Positions 23,403 to 32,618 are shown, numbered from the stretch's first letter. The stretch: DNA of 38,888 bases from Adhaeribacter aerolatus (GCF_007991635.1 NZ_BJYS01000054.1:1-38888); one strand, 5' to 3'. The notes: a model not told the origin generated them from the sequence alone. A program made the numbers and translations.

Positions 23403-23510
23403 TGTCATTCTGTTAAGAATCTTCTGCATAAATTGGGTAAACAGGTAATAAACCAAGTCTGGTATTTGCCTGTTATGCTTTCTATGCAGAAGATTCCTCC
23501 GGAATGACGG
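23403..23510. repeat. Long imperfect palindrome (candidate dispersed repeat/MITE-like element)
   Basis: About 108 bp in which the left half from TGTCATTC through GAATCTTCTGCATA (14-nt core at about 23417-23430) is mirrored by TATGCAGAAGATTC and GGAATGACG in the right half (to 23510). Inner pairing continues with ACAGGTAATAAACC against GGTATTTGCCTGT. There is no ORF. The shape suggests a repetitive extragenic palindrome or a non-autonomous transposon remnant in the convergent gap between the TSUP gene and 23678. Confidence 0.7.
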
Positions 23511-23573
23511 GTGTGGAGGAAATGATTTATACTTTCAGCTATGGAAGGTCATTCATACTAACTGGTATTATTA

Positions 23574-23614
23574 AATAAAAAAGAACCCGAATACTAAATA
23601 GTGGCCGGGTTCTT
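23574..23614 (-). terminator. Intrinsic terminator, mainly for the minus-strand gene at 23678-24166
   Basis: AAGAACCCG (23581-23589) and CGGGTTCTT (23606-23614) form a 9-bp stem with a 16-nt loop. Read on the minus strand it is followed by a run of T, so it terminates the small membrane protein gene. The plus side has no T-run, so its use for the TSUP gene is less certain. Confidence 0.8.
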
Positions 23615-23677
23615 CCATTTAAAAATATTATCAGGTTTATTTACGCAGTTGCTCAATCACACATTCACTCATTTAAG

Positions 23678-24166
23678 TTAATGCCGGTTATTGGGGCCTT
23701 CAGTTAGTTCAATGTCGAACTTCAGGGCCATGTTGTGGAGTTGCTCTTTAATTAGTTTTAGGTTACGCCGCCGGCGAATCAGTTTTAAGTCCAGCAAATG
23801 GCGTTCGCCGTTTTTCATGGTTAATTTTAAGGCAAAGGTGGCAATATGCATAGCCGCTACTTCGGCCAGCGGAATTACAATCTTTTTCCGGAAGTGGCCT
23901 TGCTTCTGCACAATGTAATCCGGCGTAATTTCGAAATAGGCCTGGGTCCCAAAAATAGAGGTGTTCTGCGATAATATATAAAAAAGATAGCCAAAGGCCA
24001 GAATCAGAAAAAGCGAATACAAAAAGTTGTTGTCGTTGGTAGGGTTATCGCCAAAAAGCATAAAAAGGGCACTGATAATCCAGAAAAAAACCAACATTAA
24101 CTGCACCCCAAAAGATAAACGGGCATTACGGGAAGGCCTTAATCCCACACGAACCAAAGATCTCAT
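23678..24166 (-). CDS. Small two-helix membrane protein with PH-like tail, hypothetical
   Basis: 162 residues. A basic N-terminus (RSLVRVGLRPSRNARLSFG) is followed by two membrane helices at about 22-38 and 48-66. A soluble C-terminal domain (about 75-155) of predicted beta-strands then a helix contains FEITPDYIVQKQGHFRKKIVIPLAEV. That layout recalls bacterial PH-domain (YdbS/YdbT-like) membrane proteins. The KLIRRRRNLKLIKEQL stretch is strongly basic and could face the membrane or nucleic acid. No catalytic motif is seen. The upstream gap to the convergent OsmC gene is about 100 nt; it ends in a good terminator. Function unknown. Confidence 0.75.
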   Translation of the reverse strand: MRSLVRVGLRPSRNARLSFGVQLMLVFFWIISALFMLFGDNPTNDNNFLYSLFLILAFGYLFYILSQNTSIFGTQAYFEITPDYIVQKQGHFRKKIVIPLAEVAAMHIATFALKLTMKNGERHLLDLKLIRRRRNLKLIKEQLHNMALKFDIELTEGPNNRH

Positions 24167-24270
24167 TCGTTAAGTTTTAGTTAAATTAACCGTGAAGATA
24201 GGAAAAAAATGATTCCTGCTGTGTTTGGCAAAGCGGCTTTTAAAGCTTGCTCCGGTAATGCCCGCCCCAT

Positions 24271-24705
24271 TTATTTTTTTAAAGTAGCTGTCAGTTTTAT
24301 TTCGGGCACCGCTTTCAGCGCGGCCGAAATGGGGCATTTTTCTTTTGCTTCCTGGGCATGCTGCTGAAATTCAGCTTCATCCATGCCTTCTACTTCGCCT
24401 TCAGTGTTTAGCTCAATTAATTTAATTACCGGGCCGTTATCGGTTACATCCAGGTGTACGGTGGCGTCGGTCATAATGCGGGTGGCGGGTTTGCCGGCTT
24501 TTTCGAGCAGGCTGCTCAAAAACATCGAAAAACAACCAGCGTGGGCCGCGCCAATCAGTTCTTCCGGGTTGGTGCCGGTATCGTCGCCTTCAAAGCGGGT
24601 TTTAAAGGAGTAAGGGCCGTTCAGGGCGCCGCTTTTCGACGAAATATTGCCTTTACCATCTTTTAAACCACCGTGCCAGATAGCATTTGCTTTGCTTTCT
24701 ATCAT
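24271..24705 (-). CDS. OsmC family peroxiredoxin
   Basis: 144-residue OsmC/Ohr-fold thiol peroxidase that detoxifies organic hydroperoxides. The two catalytic cysteines are present: Cys58 in GAAHAGCFSMFLS and Cys124 in EAKEKCPISAALK. The family glutamate is in NPEELIGAAH. The N-terminal GGLKDGKGNIS beta-hairpin is characteristic of OsmC rather than Ohr. Cytoplasmic, complete. It starts about 200 nt from the divergent GH3-family gene, so the two may share a regulatory region. Its closeness to the 1-Cys peroxiredoxin is consistent with a peroxide-defence theme. Confidence 0.94.
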   Translation of the reverse strand: MIESKANAIWHGGLKDGKGNISSKSGALNGPYSFKTRFEGDDTGTNPEELIGAAHAGCFSMFLSSLLEKAGKPATRIMTDATVHLDVTDNGPVIKLIELNTEGEVEGMDEAEFQQHAQEAKEKCPISAALKAVPEIKLTATLKK

Positions 24706-24905
24706 AATAATCTTGTTTAAGGGTTAAATTAAGTTTGGATTAATGGTGTATTTACTCTAAAACCAAGGTGGTAGTTTATAAATTTTTTAGCTGGTACCCA
24801 ATTTCTGGTTCGGATATTTTTATTTTTAAAATGCCCGGTAATTGTAGTGTTCCTGTTAATTTAGCAGTTTAGTTAGAAATTAAGGAGCGCAACAATTCGC
24901 CGGAT

Positions 24906-26402
24906 ATGGGTATAAAAGCCTTTTTGAGTAAACCGCTGGCTGCGGCTACGCACCGCCGGAACCAGGTTTGGATACAGCAGCCAATCGAAACGCAGGCCAC
25001 TATTTTTAAGCAACTCCTTACGCGGGCGGCTAACACCGCCTTTGGCCGGGACCACGGGTTTGCCAATATTAAAACCCACGCCAATTATGTACAGGCGGTT
25101 CCCGTGCGCGACTACGAAGGCCTGAAAAGCTATTTCGATCGCATTAAAAAAGGCGAACCCGATATTATGTGGCCGGGCAAACCCATTTACCTGGCTAAAA
25201 CTTCGGGTACTACCTCAGGCACCAAATATATACCTATTACCCACGATTCTATACCCAACCATATAAACGGGGCCAAAGAGGCCTTGCTCAATTATATTCA
25301 CGAAACCGGGAAGTCTCGTTTTCTGGATGGGAAACTAATATTTTTATCGGGCAGCCCGGAGCTGGAAGAAGTGGGCGGCATCAAAACCGGTCGCTTATCC
25401 GGCATTGCCAATCACCACGTGCCCGGATATTTGCGCACCAACCAACTGCCTTCTTACCGGACCAATTGCATCGAAGACTGGGAAACCAAACTAGATGCTA
25501 TTATCAACGAAACCCTGAACCGGAAAATGACCTTGATATCGGGTATACCACCCTGGGTGCAAATGTATTTCGATAGAATTATGCAACGCACGGGCCGGCC
25601 CATTAAAGATGTTTTTCCGGATTTTTCGTTATTTGTGTACGGCGGCGTAAATTTTGCGCCTTACCAAAATAAATTATTCCAAACCATTGGCCGGCCCGTA
25701 GATTCTATTGAGCTTTTCCCGGCTTCCGAAGGCTTTTTTGCGTATCAGAATCAACAGCACGACCCTGGTTTATTGCTCCTGCTGAACAGCGGTATCTTTT
25801 ACGAGTTTATTCCGGCCGATGAATATTTTAATCCGAATCCGACGCGTTTAACCATTGGGCAGGTAGAAACCGGGGTAAATTATGCGCTGGTGGTGAGCAG
25901 CAACGCGGGTTTGTGGAGTTATTCGCTGGGCGATACGGTAAAATTTACCTCTACCCGGCCGTATAAATTATTAGTAACCGGGCGCATCAAGCATTTTATT
26001 TCGGCGTTTGGCGAGCACGTTATTGGCGAAGAAGTAGAAAAAGCCCTGCAGCAAACCATGACTAAATTTCCGGAAGCGGAGGTGGTAGAGTTTACCGTGG
26101 CCCCGCTGGTAAGTGCCGGCGAAGGGCAGTCGCACCACGAGTGGCTGATAGCCTTTTCGCGGCCGCCGCAAGATTTACCGGCATTTGAAAAGGAACTGGA
26201 TGAGCAACTCCGGCAGCAGAACACTTATTACGACGATTTAATCGCGGGGAATATCCTGGCAACTTTAAAAGTAAAAATATTGCCGGCCCATGCGTTTCAG
26301 GAATATATGCGCACCATTGGCAAGCTGGGTGGCCAGAACAAAGTGCCCCGCTTGAGTAACGACCGGAATATTGCCGACAAACTTATCTCCCAGAACAGTT
26401 AA
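24906..26402 (+). CDS. GH3 auxin-responsive promoter family protein (acyl-acid amido synthetase-like)
   Basis: 498-residue member of the GH3 branch of the ANL adenylating-enzyme superfamily. Plant GH3 enzymes join amino acids to jasmonate or auxin by way of an adenylate; the bacterial homologues are uncharacterised. ATP-binding motif 1 is AKTSGTTSGTKYIPIT (about residues 98-113). Motif 2 lies in FVYGGVNFAPYQ. Motif 3 is the ELFPASEGFFAYQ region, then YSLGDTVKFTS. The hinge and C-terminal domain follow, with TGRIKHFISAFGEHVIGEEVEKAL. No signal peptide. The gene is monocistronic. Substrate is unknown; an amino acid plus a fatty or aromatic acid is the family expectation. Confidence 0.92.
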   Translation: MGIKAFLSKPLAAATHRRNQVWIQQPIETQATIFKQLLTRAANTAFGRDHGFANIKTHANYVQAVPVRDYEGLKSYFDRIKKGEPDIMWPGKPIYLAKTSGTTSGTKYIPITHDSIPNHINGAKEALLNYIHETGKSRFLDGKLIFLSGSPELEEVGGIKTGRLSGIANHHVPGYLRTNQLPSYRTNCIEDWETKLDAIINETLNRKMTLISGIPPWVQMYFDRIMQRTGRPIKDVFPDFSLFVYGGVNFAPYQNKLFQTIGRPVDSIELFPASEGFFAYQNQQHDPGLLLLLNSGIFYEFIPADEYFNPNPTRLTIGQVETGVNYALVVSSNAGLWSYSLGDTVKFTSTRPYKLLVTGRIKHFISAFGEHVIGEEVEKALQQTMTKFPEAEVVEFTVAPLVSAGEGQSHHEWLIAFSRPPQDLPAFEKELDEQLRQQNTYYDDLIAGNILATLKVKILPAHAFQEYMRTIGKLGGQNKVPRLSNDRNIADKLISQNS

Positions 26403-26492
26403 GATAAAAGAAAACCGGGCGAAACAAAACCGGCTGTAACACCATTAACCCGTAAGTTATTTAGCGCGAGGGCGCCATTTTGAAATATTAAC

Positions 26493-27650
26493 ATGAAGAA
26501 AGTTGCCATTTTAGGCTCAACGGGTTCTATTGGTACCCAGGCCCTGGAAGTAATTGCGTCCCAGCCAGAGGCTTTTGCAGTAGAAGTACTCACAGCCCAG
26601 AACAATGCCGATTTGCTCATCCGGCAAGCTATGGCCTTTAAACCCAATGTGGTGGTTATTGGCAACGAGCAACACTACGATGCAGTTTTTGCAGCTTTAG
26701 ACCCGCACGATATAAAAGTATACGCCGGCAGCAATGCCTTGAATGCGGTAGTAGAAATGGATACCATTGATGTGGTATTAACCGCCATGGTGGGTTACGC
26801 CGGTTTAAAGCCAACCTTGCGGGCCATACAAGCCGGTAAAAATATTGCTTTAGCCAACAAAGAAACCCTGGTAGTGGCCGGCCAACTGGTTACCGAACTG
26901 GCCCGGCAAAAAGGCGTTAATATTTACCCCGTTGATTCGGAGCACAGCGCTATTTTTCAGTGTTTGGCTGGCGAATATCATAACCCCATCGAAAAAATAA
27001 TATTAACTGCTTCGGGCGGGCCTTTCCGGGGTAAATCCGAAAATTTTCTACAATCGGTTACGAAAGAGCAAGCCCTGAAGCACCCCAACTGGGATATGGG
27101 GGCCAAAATTACCATCGATTCGGCCTCGCTCATGAACAAAGGCCTGGAAGTAATAGAAGCCAAGTGGTTATTCGGACTTAATTACAACCAGATTGAAGTA
27201 GTGGTGCACCCGCAGTCTATTGTACACTCGCTGGTACAATTCGAAGACGGTTCTATTAAAGCCCAATTGGGTTTGCCCGATATGAAGCTGCCCATTCAGT
27301 ACGCCCTGAGTTACCCCAACAGACTAAAGTCGGCTTTTCCGCGTTTTGATTTTGCGAACTACGGCCAGTTAACCTTCGAGCAACCCGATACCAAAACCTT
27401 CCGGAACTTAGCCCTGGCCTACGAAGCCATGGCCCGCGGCGGCAATATGCCTTGCGTGCTGAACGCGGCCAACGAGGTGGCGGTACAGGCTTTCCTGGAA
27501 GATAAAATCAAATTTCTGGCAATGTCGGACTTAATCGCAGATTGCTTGGCAAAAGTTGCTTATATTGCAGAACCTTCTTTCGATGATTACATCCAGACCG
27601 ACCAGGCTACGCGCTTGCGGGCCAAAGAACTGATGACCGTAATGGCTTGA
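26493..27650 (+). CDS. dxr: 1-deoxy-D-xylulose-5-phosphate reductoisomerase
   Basis: Second enzyme of the MEP isoprenoid pathway, converting DXP to MEP with NADPH and a divalent metal. NADPH-binding ILGSTGSIGTQALEVI is at residues 6-21. Metal ligands lie in PVDSEHSAIFQ (Asp148, Glu150), with SASLMNKGLEVIEAKWLF and VVHPQSIVHSLVQF in the catalytic loop region. The C-terminal NAANEVAVQAFL completes the pattern. 385 residues, normal length, with the ATG at 26493. It heads the dxr-rseP-LysM cluster; rseP begins about 100 nt downstream and the same pairing is found in many bacteria. No frameshift or missing residue seen. Confidence 0.97.
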   Translation: MKKVAILGSTGSIGTQALEVIASQPEAFAVEVLTAQNNADLLIRQAMAFKPNVVVIGNEQHYDAVFAALDPHDIKVYAGSNALNAVVEMDTIDVVLTAMVGYAGLKPTLRAIQAGKNIALANKETLVVAGQLVTELARQKGVNIYPVDSEHSAIFQCLAGEYHNPIEKIILTASGGPFRGKSENFLQSVTKEQALKHPNWDMGAKITIDSASLMNKGLEVIEAKWLFGLNYNQIEVVVHPQSIVHSLVQFEDGSIKAQLGLPDMKLPIQYALSYPNRLKSAFPRFDFANYGQLTFEQPDTKTFRNLALAYEAMARGGNMPCVLNAANEVAVQAFLEDKIKFLAMSDLIADCLAKVAYIAEPSFDDYIQTDQATRLRAKELMTVMA

Positions 27651-27747
27651 TAGTTGTGTAAGAAGAGGAATACCAAATATTGTTAGCTAAACCGGCTTTT
27701 CAGTACCAGTACACCGGGTAGCGTTTTAGTTTTTACAAATTTTATAA

Positions 27748-29061
27748 ATGGATATTTTAGTAATGGTAGGCCAGTTAATTCTGGGCCTCACAATTTTAGT
27801 TGGATTACACGAACTCGGCCACATGCTGACCGCCAAATGGTTTGGGATGCGGGTCGAAAAATACGCCATCGGTTTTCCGCCGAAGGTTTTAAGTAAGCAA
27901 ATCGGCGAAACGGAGTACATGATAGGCGCAATTCCGCTAGGCGGTTTTGTGAAAATTACCGGTATGATAGATGAGTCGCTGGATACGGCGGCTATGAGTG
28001 CAGAGCCGCAACCTTACGAGTTCCGCGCGAAGCCAGCCTGGCAGCGCCTGATTGTGATGATGGGCGGCATTATTGTAAATGTGATTACCGGTATTGTTAT
28101 TTTTATTGCCCTTTTTCACCAGTACGGCGAGCCTTACCTGCCGGCAAATGAAGTAAAATACGGGGTAGTACCAAATGAACTTGGCCGCCAGATGGGGTTC
28201 CAGACCGGTGACAAGATTGTGAAAATAAACGGGCAGCCCTTCGAAAATTTCGACGACATCTACGACCCCAATGTGCTGCTGAGTAAAGACGCTTATTATA
28301 CCGTTAACCGCGGCGGGCAGGAAGTAAATATTCCGATTCCGGCCGATTTAATGGACAAAATGGCGGATAACAAAGATCAGTTGCGGTTCGTGGAAATAAT
28401 ATTGCCGTTTGAGGTAGGCAAAGTTTTGCCGGGCAAGCCGGCCGATAAAGCCGGTTTAAAACCAGGTGATAAAATTGTAAAAGTAGGCGGCACCGAAACA
28501 CCGTATTTCCATAACCTGCAGCAAGCTTTACTCGACAATAAAGGAAAAGCTACCCCGCTAACCGTAGATCGCAATGGCCAACTCCTGAACCTGACGGCTG
28601 AGATAGACGAAGAAGGCAAACTTGGCTTTGAAAGAAAGCCTTTGCTGCATTACTCCATAAAAGATTATACCCTGGCCGAAGCTATTCCGGCTGGCACCGA
28701 GAAAGCTTTTTCTATTATTACCACCAATATTAAAGGGTTTGGTAAAATATTCCGGGGCGAAGCTTCAGCTTCAAAATCTTTGAGCGGACCGATTGGTATT
28801 GCTCAGGTATTTGGTGATACTTTTAGCTGGCATAATTTCTGGTTTATAACCGGTATGCTCTCGATGGTGCTGGCTTTTATGAACTTTTTACCCATTCCGG
28901 CTTTAGACGGCGGCCACGTTATGTTCCTGACTTACGAAATGGTAAGCGGTCAGAAACCTTCGGATAAATTTTTAGAGAATGCCCAAAAAGTAGGCATGGT
29001 GCTCTTATTAGGGTTAATGGCATTCGCCATCTTTAACGATGTGTTTAAGTTAATTTTCTAG
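27748..29061 (+). CDS. rseP: RIP metalloprotease RseP (site-2 protease)
   Basis: Intramembrane zinc protease that cleaves anti-sigma factors and signal-peptide remnants. The zinc-binding HELGH (residues 21-25) lies in the first helix. The LDGG motif (NFLPIPALDGGHVMFL) is near residue 390, giving the third ligand. Two PDZ domains lie in the periplasmic region (about 135-220 and 222-300), with typical GKPADKAGLKPGDKIVKV in the second. 437 residues with four membrane segments. It is 3 nt before the LysM protein start, so the two are coupled. Likely substrate is an ECF-sigma anti-sigma factor elsewhere in the genome. Confidence 0.96.
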   Translation: MDILVMVGQLILGLTILVGLHELGHMLTAKWFGMRVEKYAIGFPPKVLSKQIGETEYMIGAIPLGGFVKITGMIDESLDTAAMSAEPQPYEFRAKPAWQRLIVMMGGIIVNVITGIVIFIALFHQYGEPYLPANEVKYGVVPNELGRQMGFQTGDKIVKINGQPFENFDDIYDPNVLLSKDAYYTVNRGGQEVNIPIPADLMDKMADNKDQLRFVEIILPFEVGKVLPGKPADKAGLKPGDKIVKVGGTETPYFHNLQQALLDNKGKATPLTVDRNGQLLNLTAEIDEEGKLGFERKPLLHYSIKDYTLAEAIPAGTEKAFSIITTNIKGFGKIFRGEASASKSLSGPIGIAQVFGDTFSWHNFWFITGMLSMVLAFMNFLPIPALDGGHVMFLTYEMVSGQKPSDKFLENAQKVGMVLLLGLMAFAIFNDVFKLIF

Positions 29062-29064
29062 GGT

Positions 29065-30174
29065 ATGCGGTGTAAAGAAAGCTTAATTAAGGTATTTGGT
29101 CTCCTGACTTTATTCTTAACCGGAGTTATCTTTGCACCGGCGGCCTTTTCCCAGACCTTGCCGGATGCAGCTTCGGTGGGTAATGCAGCTACCGAATTCC
29201 ACCAGGTGCAGCAAGGCGATACCTATTACCGGTTGTCGCGGCTCTACAAAGTACCCGTCGATTCTTTGCAGCGTTGGAACGGACCGGACTTAAAAATGGG
29301 TACCACCATCCGGGTAAAGCCAGAAGAAGTATCGGCGGCAGCTACGGAAGAAATCCCGGCACCACCACCACCGGTTCCTGTTCATAAATCAACCGCAGCC
29401 CAGACTAGTGTAACTACCAAGAGCAATCCGGTTGCTGCTCCTGCCACAATCAGTTCGGGCAACCGGGTAGTAGTGGTGCCGTTTGATCCTGCTCTTTATT
29501 TTTCCGATGCCGACAACGATATTGCCTGGCAATCTAAAATTCAGAAACAAAAAGTACGGTATGTTTTCCAGGCCCGCTTAAATGCCCTGCTGCAGGCGCC
29601 GGGTTACCAAAGCATTAATTTGGTAAATAATCCGGTAGCCGATAGCGTCGGTGAATTAAACAGTATCCAGAAATATTTATCTTATAGTTACCAGGATATA
29701 AAGACCTCTGGCTTGCAGCCAATTGCTCCGCCCAAAGAAAAGGGCCTGAAAGCCTGGGTGAAGAACACCAAAGAAAAGGTGGGTTTGGGAGCCACCACCA
29801 AAGCCTTGGGAGTGGCCCACGACGAAACCAAATATTACGGTGTCACCATTAGTGATCCCAATTTTTTTACTACGTATAACAGCCGCACCGGTGCCAGTTA
29901 TTATTTGTTTATCAACCAGTTCGAAATATTTACCGATTATACCAATTGCATCGACCGGACGACGAAGAATTTTGTGCGCAATTTCCGGGTGCATTATACC
30001 ATTTACAACGCCCAAGGCGAGCTGGTAGCCGGCAATAAAATATTAATTCCTTACGAATCGAACGTAAACGATATAAACAAAATAGCGCGCGAAAACCTGG
30101 GCAAAATGGCCAGCCGCATTATGGCCGATTTACCCCGCCCAGATGCTACATATACTTCCGAAGTGCGTAACTAA
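29065..30174 (+). CDS. LysM-domain exported protein
   Basis: 369 residues. A signal peptide (hydrophobic 10-28, cleavage near AFSQ) is followed by one LysM peptidoglycan-binding repeat (about 45-87, FHQVQQGDTYYRLSRLYKV). A Pro/Ala/Thr-rich linker (about 93-125) leads to a roughly 240-residue C-terminal domain that I do not recognise. That domain has a repeated YFS/YYG-type aromatic beta pattern and a final helical segment. Likely periplasmic, held to the cell wall by LysM. It starts 3 nt after rseP and probably shares its transcript. That linkage is common in Bacteroidota, but the function of the C-terminal part is unknown. Confidence 0.88.
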   Translation: MRCKESLIKVFGLLTLFLTGVIFAPAAFSQTLPDAASVGNAATEFHQVQQGDTYYRLSRLYKVPVDSLQRWNGPDLKMGTTIRVKPEEVSAAATEEIPAPPPPVPVHKSTAAQTSVTTKSNPVAAPATISSGNRVVVVPFDPALYFSDADNDIAWQSKIQKQKVRYVFQARLNALLQAPGYQSINLVNNPVADSVGELNSIQKYLSYSYQDIKTSGLQPIAPPKEKGLKAWVKNTKEKVGLGATTKALGVAHDETKYYGVTISDPNFFTTYNSRTGASYYLFINQFEIFTDYTNCIDRTTKNFVRNFRVHYTIYNAQGELVAGNKILIPYESNVNDINKIARENLGKMASRIMADLPRPDATYTSEVRN

Positions 30175-30522
30175 AAAGGGGAAATTAAATCCTTATAACT
30201 TTAATTGCTCGCTTTAATAGTAAGTTGGTAAATATTTAAAATATTTTTCATTCAATTTTGACATACAGCCAGCCGCGACGAAGCAAACTACATCAGTTTG
30301 GGCGATGAGGGCCTTTTGGAAGATGCTCTTCTAGGTTTCCGGTGCGCAGCATTGCGAGGTACGAGCAAAGGAAAGATGAGCAGCCCGAATGACCGAACGG
30401 GGCCCCGCAGCCTGGAGCAAACTTAGGCTTCTAAAATCGGTTAGCACCTGAGCCTTGAAAGATGTAATCTTTCAAAAGAAATCAAATTAAAGGGATTTGT
30501 TAAATAGCTGTTCAGTCCAAAG
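30175..30522. other. Convergent intergenic region with GC-richer non-coding block and short hairpins
   Basis: No gene is called. The stretch 30262-30430 is richer in G and C than other gaps in the window. Perfect short stems are present: CAAACT/AGTTTG near 30286-30303 and TTGAAAGAT-GTA-ATCTTTCAA at 30455-30475. The segment looks like a dispersed repeat or mobile-element debris. No stem is followed by a T-run, so no terminator is claimed. Possible transcript ends for both flanking genes must lie here. Confidence 0.4.
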
Positions 30523-32502
30523 CTATTTCCCATTCGGTTTAATAATCTTAAACTCTACCCGGCGGTTAATGCGCCGGTCTTCTTCGGTTACCTCGTCTTT
30601 TAAAGGTTCGGTGCTGCCGTAGCCCCAGGCTTCAATCCGGGCTTCCGGGAACTTACCTTTGCTCATAATATATTTTTTTATTGCATCGGCTCTTTTCTGC
30701 GATAACTCGAGGTTAAAATCCGGATCGCCACTGGCATCGGTATGCCCGCTTATTTTCAAATTAAAATCCGGATGATCCGCCAGGAACAACACAATCCGGT
30801 CCAGGATCCCCTCCATACCCGGCTTTATCTCGGCGGATCTTTCTTCAAATTCAATGTTGCGGAATATGAGCGGCAAACTGTAATCTATAACCGAAGTCAT
30901 TACTTTAAAAAGAGTGTCCTGTTTCAGGTCAAACTTCTTTTCTACCGAAAAATAATCCGGACTTTGAATAATCATCATATAACGGTTCTGGTCAATCAGG
31001 TCGAAATCGAAAGAGCCGTCGGGGCGTAAATATTTAGAAGCTACCTCTATGCCGTTTTCCAGGTCGATAATGGAAATAATGCCTTGCAAAGGTTTGTTTG
31101 TAACTGAATCGAGCAAGGTACCTTCTACGTGGGTAACGGCCAGCGGATGCGCCTCCATGGGCAGCGGGAACGAATATAAATCCAGGTTCTTCAGGTCGTC
31201 GGGTTCGGAACGGGCGTAGTACAAATTTTTAGAATCGCTGTCGATGGTGAAATAATATTCGCTGCCTTTACCATTTACCAAAGGGCCAATATTGCGCGGT
31301 TCCTGCCAACGGCCATTTACCCGGTAAGTTTTATAAATATCAAAATCGCCGTTGTTTAGCAATTGGCCGCGCGAACTGAAATACAGCACCTGGTACTGCG
31401 GGTGAAAAAATGGGCTCACCTCACTTTCGCGGGTGTTTATTACGGGACCGGCATTTTGGGCCGGCGCCCAGCGTCCGTTTTTTAGCTTATAGGTAAAATA
31501 AATATCCGAGAGGCCAAAGCCGCCCAGCCGGTCGGAGGCAAAGTAAAGCGTATCTTCGTTGCGCGACAAGCTGGGTTGCGAATCCCAGGCGCTGCTGTTT
31601 ACCGCTGCCCCCAAATTCCGGATATTACCCCAAGTGCCATCTTTTAGCTTACTGGCTACAAAAATATCGCAATTGCCGTGGCAGTTCGGGCAATCGCAGC
31701 GGGTAAAATACAAGGTCTGTCCATCTTTGGTCATGCAAGCCGAGCCCTCGTTATAAATGCTGTTAATGGGTTTACCGAAAGATTTGGCTTCCTCCCAGTA
31801 GCCGTCCTGGTTCGTAGAATAAAATAAATCTTCGTTAGGCGTGCTTTGAATATCTTTTCGCCGGACCCGTTTCGAGGAAAAAATTAATTGCTTCTGGTCT
31901 GGGGTAATAACCGGCGCGTAATCTTCGTGTTTAGAGTTTATGGCCGTACCCATGTTGGTGTAAACCCCTACCGGCGGCTGAAAAGCAGTAAGGCCTTTGC
32001 GGTATTCAACTAACTCATAGTAATGTTTCAGGGGTACGTACAAAGCTTTTTGCCCCGTTTCGAGCGAATCGTAATACTGCGGTATGGTTTTTACATCGGT
32101 GCGGTGGTGTTTCAGGGCCAGGCGGTAATAAGCCAGGGCCCTTGCTTTATCGCCGGTCCGTTCGTAAAGTTGGCCTAACTGCCACAGCATAGGGGTATCT
32201 TTGTAGAAATTTTCAACCCCAAAATTACTTACATAAGCCTGAAGCAGGGGAAGCGCCTTTTGCCAGTTTTTTCTTTTTTCGAACTTCCGGATAGCACCTT
32301 TCTGCCGGCGGTTGTCGTAGTAAGGTATTTTATTCAGGTTCGGGAAGTCTATAACTATATCGGCTTTAGGCGTTGCATTCCGGAAGGTAGTGTCAGGGTT
32401 TGCCGGATTCTTAAGCCGAAACTGGGGCTGCTGCGCCACAGCCAGCAGGGGTGGCAGGGTAAAAAATAAGAAAAGCAGCCAGTTAAGAAAGTTTCTCTTC
32501 AT
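30523..32502 (-). CDS. PorE-like OmpA family protein (TPR, PD40 propeller, OmpA C-terminal)
   Basis: 659 residues. A signal peptide (cleavage near AVAQ, residue 24) is followed by TPR-like helices (about 75-165), and a PD40/WD40-type beta-propeller (about 195-445) with repeated LYFSS, DIYK and YFASD blades. Next is a carboxypeptidase-regulatory-like domain (about 455-535) and an OmpA-like peptidoglycan-binding domain (about 550-655) with SGHTDASG and the SQKRADAIKKYI helix. That order matches PorE of the type IX secretion system of Porphyromonas. No lipobox is seen. The propeller has an unusual cluster, Cys269, 271, 274 and 278 (CDCPNCHGNC), plus Cys256. Divergent from lon. Proximity of a PorQ-like gene supports the T9SS theme, but assignment to PorE itself is by architecture only. 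Confidence 0.85.
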   Translation of the reverse strand: MKRNFLNWLLFLFFTLPPLLAVAQQPQFRLKNPANPDTTFRNATPKADIVIDFPNLNKIPYYDNRRQKGAIRKFEKRKNWQKALPLLQAYVSNFGVENFYKDTPMLWQLGQLYERTGDKARALAYYRLALKHHRTDVKTIPQYYDSLETGQKALYVPLKHYYELVEYRKGLTAFQPPVGVYTNMGTAINSKHEDYAPVITPDQKQLIFSSKRVRRKDIQSTPNEDLFYSTNQDGYWEEAKSFGKPINSIYNEGSACMTKDGQTLYFTRCDCPNCHGNCDIFVASKLKDGTWGNIRNLGAAVNSSAWDSQPSLSRNEDTLYFASDRLGGFGLSDIYFTYKLKNGRWAPAQNAGPVINTRESEVSPFFHPQYQVLYFSSRGQLLNNGDFDIYKTYRVNGRWQEPRNIGPLVNGKGSEYYFTIDSDSKNLYYARSEPDDLKNLDLYSFPLPMEAHPLAVTHVEGTLLDSVTNKPLQGIISIIDLENGIEVASKYLRPDGSFDFDLIDQNRYMMIIQSPDYFSVEKKFDLKQDTLFKVMTSVIDYSLPLIFRNIEFEERSAEIKPGMEGILDRIVLFLADHPDFNLKISGHTDASGDPDFNLELSQKRADAIKKYIMSKGKFPEARIEAWGYGSTEPLKDEVTEEDRRINRRVEFKIIKPNGK

Positions 32503-32618
32503 TCCTCCTGTTGTGTGTGCGAGATCAAAATAAGCTTAACTGTAAAACTGTCAAAATTACTATTTTTTGGTATATATTCGTGTTTTCTAATTTATAAAAT
32601 ACAAAAAAGATTTACTTG

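Noticed and set aside
30455-30475. TTGAAAGAT-GTA-ATCTTTCAA as terminator for the convergent genes
   Set aside because: A perfect stem, but no T-run follows it on either strand.
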